A DNA stretch of 33,666 bases from an uncultured Paenibacillaceae bacterium (GTDB lineage: Bacteria; Bacillota; Bacilli; Aneurinibacillales; Aneurinibacillaceae). The notes beneath the pieces were generated by a model that saw nothing but the letters and a program-made list of their open reading frames with translations, searched no databases and had not been told where the DNA came from. Shown piece by piece: positions 24,434-30,648 of the stretch; the first letter of the stretch is position 1, and every line of letters starts with the position of its first letter. A program made the translations under genes and the position numbers. The DNA is taken from NCBI GenBank assembly GCA_937874515.1, contig CALNBV010000062.1:1-33666 (forward strand). Direction: 5' to 3'.

Positions 24434-25414
24434 TTACGATCCCTCCTGCAGACGGAGTACCAAATCCTCCAGACACAACTGTACATTCGTGTTGCCAGAG
24501 AGGCGCTTTTGGGTCTCCATAATCTTTTCCATTCCGTCTACAAGCCTACGCTGTCCCCAGCGTTTTGCCTGTTTCTGAATGGTCTCCATCTGATCCATAT
24601 TAGAAATTTGTGATTCTTGACCAAGAAGGTAAAACAACAAATCACGTAACCATAATAAAAGGAGATCAAGAAACAGGTTTAATTCTTCATTAAATGAATC
24701 CCTTTTAAGAATTCTATCATGCAACGTGATTAAACTGTAGGTTCCACGTTCCACAATGTCCTCACTCAATTGTATCACCAGCCCTCTTACCTGCGCAAAC
24801 GATTCCGTTTGACAATAGGCTTCAGCCTCTTCAATTCCTGCAGAAACAATTGCTGCAACTCGTGCAAGACCAGGGCGAATCCCCATTTGCACTAATTGGT
24901 CAGTGATGTGCTTTGGACTCAATGGTGAAAAGTGTAAAATCTGACACCGGGATAGAATGGTAGGCAATATGCTATTGATTTGTTCTGTTAATAGAATAGC
25001 CATAGCCCCCGGAGGCGGCTCTTCTAGAAATTTCAACAATCGATTTGCCGCTTCTGTTGTCATCTTATCCCCTTGATTCATAATGTAAACTTTATGAAAA
25101 GATTCCATCCCACGATATGAAAACTCTTTTTGTAAATCCCGAACCTGGCTGATTTTTATACGAGTGCCCTCAGGTTCTATGAAATGGACATCGGGATGAT
25201 TACCAGATGCAATACGGCGGCAATTCTCACACTGGTCACAACTGTCGCCTTCCTTTTCCCGGCAGAAAATCCCCTTAGCCAATTGCAGAGCCATTTTTCG
25301 TTTCCCTGACCCTTTAGGGCCTGCAAACAAATAGGCATGGGCAATGCGGTCATTTTTTAGACTTTGCTGGAGCATATGGCTTAATTGCTTTTGCTCAACG
25401 CAATCCTCCCACAT
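24434..25414 (-). CDS. holB: HolB, DNA polymerase III delta' clamp-loader subunit
   Basis: 326 residues. AAA+ clamp-loader fold: a P-loop-like GPKGSGKRKMAL, a zinc module CDQCENCRRIASGNHPD, and the arginine-bearing segment ILSRCQILHF. Delta' helps load the sliding clamp onto primed DNA. It lies 7 bp after tmk. In B. subtilis darA and yaaR separate these two genes; both are missing here. The start is ATG at 25414. Confidence 0.96.
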   Translation of the reverse strand: MWEDCVEQKQLSHMLQQSLKNDRIAHAYLFAGPKGSGKRKMALQLAKGIFCREKEGDSCDQCENCRRIASGNHPDVHFIEPEGTRIKISQVRDLQKEFSYRGMESFHKVYIMNQGDKMTTEAANRLLKFLEEPPPGAMAILLTEQINSILPTILSRCQILHFSPLSPKHITDQLVQMGIRPGLARVAAIVSAGIEEAEAYCQTESFAQVRGLVIQLSEDIVERGTYSLITLHDRILKRDSFNEELNLFLDLLLLWLRDLLFYLLGQESQISNMDQMETIQKQAKRWGQRRLVDGMEKIMETQKRLSGNTNVQLCLEDLVLRLQEGS

Positions 25415-25421
25415 CCTTCAT

Positions 25422-26069
25422 TCACCCTTTCATTGTTTGCTTTATATACGCCATGAAATCTTTACGGATTTCTTCTTGGATTTCTTCTCTGCTTCCCCCT
25501 GCATCCACCTGTCTGATTCGGTGGGGGCTACCATTTGCAATTTCATTAAATCCATGCCAAACCCGAGAATGATAGGAAACAGGTTTCATTTCTATGCGAT
25601 CGGGCCCCTCTTCCCCGGCAAAACGAGTCTGCAACCTTGACCCACTTTCTTCCAGGGACAACATTAACATATAGGTGCGATCAGGTTTTACTCCGCCAGT
25701 AGCATACTCATTAATCCCCACAATATCTTCTAGCGTCTTCTCATGGCCATAGCCTTGATAGGCCAGGCTGGCATCGACAAAGCGGTCACATAATACAATT
25801 TTCCCCGAGGCAACAGCAGGAAGAATGACCTCTTGTACATGTTGCGCTCTCGATGCAGCATAAAGCAAAACCTCTGTACGGTCTGTCATTTCCCGGTTTT
25901 CCGGGTCTAAAAGTAAACCCCGAATTTTATCCCCAATCCTTGTTCCTCCTGGTTCCCTGGTTAGAACAACAGAATAACCTTCTTTAACTAAATAGTCATA
26001 TAATAAGCGGATTTGGGTTGTTTTCCCCGATCCATCTATCCCTTCAAAGGTGATAAATAATCCTCTCAA
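25422..26069 (-). CDS. tmk: Tmk, thymidylate kinase
   Basis: 215 residues. It converts dTMP to dTDP. P-loop FITFEGIDGSGKTTQ, the TREPGGT loop and DRFVDASLAYQGYG are all present. I chose TTG at 26069, because AGGAGG lies 8 bases upstream and the product then starts MRGLFITFEG as usual. The in-frame GTG at 26093 would place that ribosome site inside the gene and overlap the yaaO stop. Confidence 0.96.
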   Translation of the reverse strand: MRGLFITFEGIDGSGKTTQIRLLYDYLVKEGYSVVLTREPGGTRIGDKIRGLLLDPENREMTDRTEVLLYAASRAQHVQEVILPAVASGKIVLCDRFVDASLAYQGYGHEKTLEDIVGINEYATGGVKPDRTYMLMLSLEESGSRLQTRFAGEEGPDRIEMKPVSYHSRVWHGFNEIANGSPHRIRQVDAGGSREEIQEEIRKDFMAYIKQTMKG

Positions 26070-26089
26070 CTTTGTTTCCTCCTGTATCG

Positions 26090-27547
26090 TCACTCAGTAG
26101 AATCAAGCACAATGCGAATGGTAGAGAGAGAATCATCCCCTACACCTTGAAACACAATCCCTCTTTCTTTCATAAAAAGGAGACGTTCAATATGTTCTTC
26201 CATGATGATTTCTCCCGGTACCATAAAAGGAACCCCGGGAGGATAGGGAATAATCATTTCCCCACAAATCCCGCCTGCACATTCCCTTATGGGTACCTGT
26301 TTACTACGAGAATCTAGCGCTTCTCTTAAGGATAACACAGGTTGTACCCATTGCTGTGGCATAGGTACCCATTCCTGCTGTTTTTTATTGTCCATAGAGC
26401 TTAATTCCTGGTCTAATTTTAGTAAAACCTTCATTAAATGATTTAGTTCATCCTCCTGAATCCCTGGCGATAAGGCGCAAACAACCTGGCGGGTATCCGC
26501 CATCTCCGCCACACAACCATGGCTTTCCAGATAATCAAGAAGTTCATAACCTGTCAATTGGCCGTTTGTTGTTGAAATCACCCATTTAAAGGAGTCTTGC
26601 ACAAACTCTGCACTCCCCGGCAAAGTAAAAATCATGCAGTTTTCCAACCTGCTTTGCAATATCTCTTTTTTATGTTGCAACAACTGGATTCCCTGGGATA
26701 GTTGATTTCTTCCCTTTTTATACAAATGGCGCCTGGCTAAATCTAAAGAAGCCATTAATGGATAGGAAGGACTACTAGATTGCAAAATAGATAAATAAAA
26801 CCCAATTTTTTCACAATTAATACGTTTTCCCTTCCCATGAAGCATAGAGGACATGGTCATAGATGAGAGCATTTTATGGGTTGATTGAACAACCAGGTCT
26901 GCACCACACTGTAGAGCAGATGGAGGAAGACCTGGCACTTGTCCGAAATGGGCCCCGTGTGCCTCATCCACAATGAGGAGAATCCCTCTTTCCCCGGTCA
27001 TTTTGGCCATTTCCCCAAGATCCATGCCGATTCCATAATAATTAGGACTTGTAATCCATACCGCCTTCACATCAGGAAAACGAATTAAGCCTTCCTGAAG
27101 GACTTTTGGAGATATGCCTAAAGGAATCCCTGATTCCCCATGGATTTCAGGGACCATGTACACTGGTTTAGCCCCTGCTAACATCAACCCATGAAAAATG
27201 GATTTATGGGAATTCCGTTGCACCAAAATCTGATCCCCTGGTTTTACAACAGACAAAGCCACGGCTAAATTTCCTGCCGTAGACCCTCCAACTAAAAAAA
27301 AAGACCAATCAGCGCCAAAGGCCTCCGCCGCCAGCAATTGAGCTTCCTTAATCGCCCCTGTTGGATGATGAAGATCGTCTAATCCATTCACTTCGGTCCC
27401 ATCTATAGAAAGAAGAGGAGAAAATCGTGCTTGCCCCTCTTCATCGAAATCCTTACCGTCTTTATGTCCCGGTACGTGGAAAGAAATCTTTCCTTCTTTT
27501 TCATAGGCTAAAAGAGCTTCATATAAGGGAGCTTTGCTCTGATCCAC
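26090..27547 (-). CDS. yaaO: YaaO-type Orn/Lys/Arg decarboxylase-family PLP enzyme
   Basis: 485 residues. Fold-type I PLP enzyme: FHVPGHK at the N-terminus, LVGGSTAGN, VDEAHGAHFG, and the Schiff-base lysine in VQSTHKMLSS. The C-terminal domain contains PPGVPFMVPGE. Relatives decarboxylate arginine, lysine or ornithine for polyamine synthesis; the substrate is not readable here. The start is uncertain: GTG at 27547 (AAAGGAAGTG upstream, product MDQSKAPLYEALLAYEK) fits family ends. The longer frame from 27607 begins inside the U-tract of the gin terminator. It lies between gin and tmk as in B. subtilis, without xpaC and yaaN. Confidence 0.9.
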   Translation of the reverse strand: MDQSKAPLYEALLAYEKEGKISFHVPGHKDGKDFDEEGQARFSPLLSIDGTEVNGLDDLHHPTGAIKEAQLLAAEAFGADWSFFLVGGSTAGNLAVALSVVKPGDQILVQRNSHKSIFHGLMLAGAKPVYMVPEIHGESGIPLGISPKVLQEGLIRFPDVKAVWITSPNYYGIGMDLGEMAKMTGERGILLIVDEAHGAHFGQVPGLPPSALQCGADLVVQSTHKMLSSMTMSSMLHGKGKRINCEKIGFYLSILQSSSPSYPLMASLDLARRHLYKKGRNQLSQGIQLLQHKKEILQSRLENCMIFTLPGSAEFVQDSFKWVISTTNGQLTGYELLDYLESHGCVAEMADTRQVVCALSPGIQEDELNHLMKVLLKLDQELSSMDNKKQQEWVPMPQQWVQPVLSLREALDSRSKQVPIRECAGGICGEMIIPYPPGVPFMVPGEIIMEEHIERLLFMKERGIVFQGVGDDSLSTIRIVLDSTE

Positions 27548-27603
27548 TCCCAGCACTTCCTTTCTACTATCCAAAATTCCCTTCTTAAGAATATACTTGC
27601 CCA

Positions 27604-27632
27604 TCAAATAAAGAAACCCCCAAAAAGGGGGG
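27604..27632 (-). terminator. Terminator after gin
   Basis: CCCCC-TTTTT-GGGGG hairpin (27617-27631) followed by TTTCTTTATTT on the minus strand, 3 bases after the gin stop. Confidence 0.82.
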
Positions 27633-27634
27633 AA

Positions 27635-27811
27635 TCAAGCATTTTGTTTTAACCATATTTTTTTAAGTTTCTGGATAAAGAACCTGTATTTATCATCATC
27701 TACGCAAGTACGGACCATTTCTCTTTCACAGGTGTGGCAAACAAAAGAATCATAAATGAACAAGCCCTTCTCGTCTTCCTTCCCGCATATAATACACCTA
27801 CGGTCTTCCAT
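27635..27811 (-). CDS. gin: Gin (CsfB), anti-sigma factor for the forespore/mother-cell switch
   Basis: 58 residues. Two CxxC pairs, CIIC near the N-terminus and CHTC around residue 28, form the zinc-binding core typical of Gin. Gin binds sigma-G (and sigma-E) and keeps it off until engulfment is complete. ATG at 27811 is chosen with AAGGTGG at 9 bases; an in-frame TTG at 27820 lies too close to that site. A perfect sigma-F promoter overlaps the end of the upstream gene. Position next to yaaO/tmk matches B. subtilis csfB. Confidence 0.92.
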   Translation of the reverse strand: MEDRRCIICGKEDEKGLFIYDSFVCHTCEREMVRTCVDDDKYRFFIQKLKKIWLKQNA

Positions 27812-27843
27812 CTCCGTCAACCACCTTGTCTTCTTTTTTATTC

Positions 27844-28710
27844 CTATTCTTCCCCATTTAAAAGATATTTATACCTAAACAAGGACAAGTATTTGTATCC
27901 AACAGCCGCTAATTCTTCAGGTTCATATAGGTTTACACAATCAATAATATGTGGCTGGCGAAAAAGATGCCTATACTTTTTCCACCTTTTAACCTTCATT
28001 TGTTTTAATCGTTCATCCTTATTTAAAATAATGACTAAATCCATTCCTGAGGTAGAGAAATCTGCACCATTATTCCAATAAACAATCCGTTCCCCACCCA
28101 TTTCCTTTATGAGTTGGTATAGAAGGGGGGAGCCCCATTTCTTGTCCAAAAGTTGGGGAAGGGCAGCTACCTGTCCAATACGGGAATCTAACCCTAGCCC
28201 TCGTAAGATATTGACTCCGTCACAGTGAAAAGCTAGACAGTATTGATTTAATTCTTCCAGCAATTGGCCGTTGATGGCCTCCCGGTGATGATACAAATAA
28301 TGCAAAATAAAAGCCTCTGTCTTTTCTAATAACAGGAATGGAATGGAAAAGTCACGAATAGCTTTACGAAAATTGCCCAACCTCTTTTGCTGGTCTAACC
28401 CAAGAACCATCCCTTCCATTTGTCCATTATTATCAATCAAAACAAAGGGATAAATGGATTTATGCAAAAAGAAATGAATTGAAGATGGAATTATTGGTGT
28501 TAATAACAGAATAGGGGTTTCCCCATCCTCCTTGTTCCATAAAGAAAGTTCTTCCTCATTTCCAGAAAAAAGGATGAATTCGGGTTTTGGCAAGGATGAA
28601 TCTTTTTCCTTGAGGAAAAAAACTTGATAACCATTTTTTAAAAGGACATTTTTGAGTAAATATAAGGGCCCCTCACATTGAAACTTACCGATGACCCAAC
28701 AGTTTTTCAC
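27844..28710 (-). CDS. Degenerate UDP-glucose/GDP-mannose dehydrogenase-like protein (probable pseudoenzyme)
   Basis: 288 residues, against about 430 for active enzymes. The middle and end recall nucleotide-sugar dehydrogenases: residues 101-105 MVLGL, the long helix 130-160, NILRGLGLDSRIG (167-179), and MDLVIILNKDE ... HIIDCVNLYEPEEL ... GYKYLSLFR (223-279), which resembles the UDP-binding domain ending. The N-terminal NAD loop (GxGxxG) is absent, replaced by WVIGKFQCEG. The catalytic Cys segment (GGSCFPKD) is missing, and the catalytic Lys in the central helix aligns with Asn147. It therefore should not oxidise UDP-glucose. GTG at 28710 has GGTGA at 6 bases. It directly precedes gin, whose sigma-F promoter lies in its last codons. 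The family resemblance is by eye; no function is assigned. Confidence 0.7.
   Translation of the reverse strand: MKNCWVIGKFQCEGPLYLLKNVLLKNGYQVFFLKEKDSSLPKPEFILFSGNEEELSLWNKEDGETPILLLTPIIPSSIHFFLHKSIYPFVLIDNNGQMEGMVLGLDQQKRLGNFRKAIRDFSIPFLLLEKTEAFILHYLYHHREAINGQLLEELNQYCLAFHCDGVNILRGLGLDSRIGQVAALPQLLDKKWGSPLLYQLIKEMGGERIVYWNNGADFSTSGMDLVIILNKDERLKQMKVKRWKKYRHLFRQPHIIDCVNLYEPEELAAVGYKYLSLFRYKYLLNGEE
27845..27874 (-). promoter_or_regulatory. Sigma-F promoter of gin
   Basis: Minus strand: GTATA (27870-27874), 15-base spacer, GGGAAGAATA (27845-27854). Both elements match the sigma-F consensus (GYATA, GGnnAnAnTR). It lies within the last codons and stop of the upstream UDP-glucose-dehydrogenase-like gene. 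Confidence 0.82.
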
Positions 28711-28752
28711 ATGTATTCACCATCTTTTTACCCTTTATCAGGCATTTTAGTT

Positions 28753-28758
28753 TATAAT
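28753..28758 (+). promoter_or_regulatory. Possible -10 of the deacetylase pair
   Basis: TATAAT at 28753-28758, 23 bases before the chosen start. No matching -35 at 16-18 bases, so this is weak. It lies in the 71-bp divergent gap with the UDP-glucose-dehydrogenase-like gene. Confidence 0.35.
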
Positions 28759-28781
28759 TCTTCATGAAGGAGGGGGCTTTA

Positions 28782-29615
28782 ATGGGATTTAGAAAAGCTA
28801 TCATTTTTCTGATTTTCTCAACGATCTTTTTATCAGCCTGTACAGAAACCAAACCAGTTGATACACAGGTTAAAACTCCATCTGTGCAATCTTCTACCCA
28901 AACCGAACCCTTACTCCCCCCAAAAGAAAAACAAGAAAAAATCGGGGATTATCAAAAGTTAAAGGTTCCTGTTTTTATGTACCATTCCATTTCTAACAAG
29001 CCAGGAAACAATCTATGTGTTCCACCTGAACGCTTTGAACAACAACTGAAAGAAATAGTCGCTTTAGGGTTTGAACCCATTACGGCCACTGAATATTATC
29101 AGGCAATGGTCTACAATACACCCCTGCCGAAAAACCCAATTCTACTTACTTTTGACGATGGGTATGTTGATAATTACACCCAGCTTTTTCCGATCCTAAA
29201 AAAATACAATGTAAAAGGAATCATCTTTCCCATCACTGGATTAATCAATGAAAACCCTAACTTTTTATCCACTTCACAAATGAAGGAAATGGATGAAAGT
29301 AGGTTGGTGGAATTTGGTTCCCATACAAAAAATCATGTGTATCTTGCACAAAAGGATCTTAAGAAAGTGAATGATGAACTTGTTGAATCCAAAAGATTCT
29401 TAGAGGAAAGCCTGGGAAAACCCATTCGTACCTTTTGCTACCCTTATGGAGACTATTCCCCTGCAGTCGTTAAAGAAGTGAAAAAAGTGGGTTATTTGCT
29501 TTCTTTTACTATTGAAGAAGGTGGAGCCACCTTTTTAAACCAGCAATACTCCCTGGATCGCTATTATATAACCCCTCATACTTCCCTTTCTTTCTTAAAG
29601 GAATATATTTCATGA
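28782..29615 (+). CDS. Polysaccharide deacetylase lipoprotein
   Basis: 277 residues. The lipoprotein signal ends at LSAC (Cys20), followed by a Thr/Pro/Gln-rich linker. A NodB-type deacetylase domain follows from about residue 60: FMYHSI, LTFDDGYVDNY with the Asp pair, SHTKNH with the metal-binding histidines, and FCYPYGDYSP. Such enzymes remove acetyl (or similar) groups from cell-wall glycans outside the membrane. ATG at 28782 is preceded by AAGGAGGGGG; the in-frame ATG at 28764 overlaps that site. It is followed by a paralogue starting 61 bp later. Substrate unknown. Confidence 0.9.
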   Translation: MGFRKAIIFLIFSTIFLSACTETKPVDTQVKTPSVQSSTQTEPLLPPKEKQEKIGDYQKLKVPVFMYHSISNKPGNNLCVPPERFEQQLKEIVALGFEPITATEYYQAMVYNTPLPKNPILLTFDDGYVDNYTQLFPILKKYNVKGIIFPITGLINENPNFLSTSQMKEMDESRLVEFGSHTKNHVYLAQKDLKKVNDELVESKRFLEESLGKPIRTFCYPYGDYSPAVVKEVKKVGYLLSFTIEEGGATFLNQQYSLDRYYITPHTSLSFLKEYIS

Positions 29616-29620
29616 CATGA

Positions 29621-29672
29621 AAAGCCTTCTTGCGATAGAAATTAATTCTACACCAATGTGCAAGGAGGCTTT
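29621..29672 (+). promoter_or_regulatory. Hairpin that covers the ribosome site of the second deacetylase
   Basis: 13-bp stem AAAGCCTTCTTGC (29621-29633) with GCAAGGAGGCTTT (29660-29672), one G-U. The 26-base loop can itself form TAGAA/TTCTA. The 3' arm contains the AAGGAGG Shine-Dalgarno (29662-29668) of the next gene and is followed by CCCTTTG. It can act as a weak terminator, a translation block, or both. Confidence 0.7.
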
Positions 29673-29676
29673 CCCT

Positions 29677-30501
29677 TTGAAACGAGTAAAAATTTTAACT
29701 TTCATGGTTATTATTTCATGTATATTTATCATTTATTACCCTGGCCTTTCATCCCCATCCTCCACCCTTTTGCAAGATGACTTGACTACCGTTGATTCCA
29801 CAATGGAGGATATCAGGAGCCTTATCCGCAACTATAATGTGAAGTTAAGCATACCCGTCTTTATGTATCATTCCATTTCCCCCACTGGGAGTAATGACCT
29901 TGTTGTATCGCCTAAACAATTCGAAAAACAATTGCAGACGTTAATTAATGGGGGGTTTACGCCCATCACCGCAGCCGAGTTGACCACAGCTTACGAAAAA
30001 GGAACTCAACTTCCCGATCATCCCTTTATCATTACTTTTGATGATGGGTACGTGGACAATTACTCCAACGCTTTTCCTATTTTGAAAAAATACAAGGCTA
30101 AAGCAACCATCTTCGTCATTACAAGAACCATTAATAATGGCTCTTATTTATCATGGAATCAACTAAAGGAAATGGAGAATAGCGGTTTAGTTGATGTTCA
30201 ATCCCATACTGTAAACCATATCAATTTATCGACTTTAACACCTAAACAAATCAAGAGGGAATTAAATCATTCTCGTACCATATTAGAAAACAATTTGAAT
30301 AAACCCATCGAAGCTTTTTGTTATCCTGCAGGGAATTATAATAAAAAAGTCTTAACCTATATGAAAGAAGCCGGATATAAAATGGCCTTTACCACAAAAC
30401 CAGGTTTAGCAAATTATACAAAACAAGGGCCCTATGAATTGCACCGTATTCGGGTATTCCCTCATCAATCTTTTACCCCTATATTAAAAAAATATAAATA
30501 G
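29677..30501 (+). CDS. Second polysaccharide deacetylase, membrane-anchored or secreted
   Basis: 274 residues. An N-terminal hydrophobic segment (about 5-25) without a lipobox Cys suggests a signal anchor or cleaved signal. The NodB domain has ITFDDGYVDNY, SHTVNHINLS and FCYPAGNYN. It is a clear paralogue of the preceding gene (shared FMYHSIS, FDDGYVDNY, FPILKKY). The open frame continues to 29617, but TTG at 29677 is the better start: AAGGAGG lies 8 bases upstream and the product then opens MKRVKIL before the hydrophobic core. The pair probably arose by tandem duplication with divergence of the anchor. Confidence 0.9.
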   Translation: MKRVKILTFMVIISCIFIIYYPGLSSPSSTLLQDDLTTVDSTMEDIRSLIRNYNVKLSIPVFMYHSISPTGSNDLVVSPKQFEKQLQTLINGGFTPITAAELTTAYEKGTQLPDHPFIITFDDGYVDNYSNAFPILKKYKAKATIFVITRTINNGSYLSWNQLKEMENSGLVDVQSHTVNHINLSTLTPKQIKRELNHSRTILENNLNKPIEAFCYPAGNYNKKVLTYMKEAGYKMAFTTKPGLANYTKQGPYELHRIRVFPHQSFTPILKKYK

Positions 30502-30542
30502 TATTCGTGATTTTTCCTTGTTAGCAAAGTGGAGGAATTTAT

Positions 30543-30593
30543 ATGCATTCCTTACTTTTTTTTCACCCCCTTTTCAAACATTCCTCACATTAA
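30543..30593 (+). CDS. Possible 16-residue leader peptide upstream of the synthase-cupin gene
   Basis: A GTGGAGG site 7 bases before ATG at 30543 opens a 16-codon frame ending TAA at 30593. The product, MHSLLFFHPLFKHSSH, is rich in His (4), Phe (4) and Leu (3). It is followed after 7 bases by a hairpin AAACTAAA/TTTAGTTT (30601-30622) with a short T-run. The layout resembles an attenuation leader, but the hairpin has only one G-C pair and the frame is short enough to be chance. Confidence 0.3.
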   Translation: MHSLLFFHPLFKHSSH

Positions 30594-30600
30594 ATTGATA

Positions 30601-30622
30601 AAACTAAAGAATAATTTAGTTT
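30601..30622 (+). other. A/T-rich perfect hairpin before the synthase-cupin gene
   Basis: 8-bp perfect stem AAACTAAA/TTTAGTTT with loop GAATAA, followed by TTCGG. It may be a weak terminator, an mRNA 5' stabiliser or an operator. No clear sigma-A promoter was found in 30502-30648. Confidence 0.5.
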
Positions 30623-30648
30623 TTCGGAAGAAGAGGGGGAAAAAATAA

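Noticed and set aside
27734..28081. 115-codon plus-strand open frame over gin and the end of the dehydrogenase-like gene
   Set aside because: It opposes two better-supported genes and the sigma-F promoter, and has no ribosome site.
29617..29676. 20-residue N-terminal extension of the second deacetylase from ATG at 29617
   Set aside because: No ribosome site at a proper distance, and the extension would precede the signal segment and cover the hairpin and the good AAGGAGG site.
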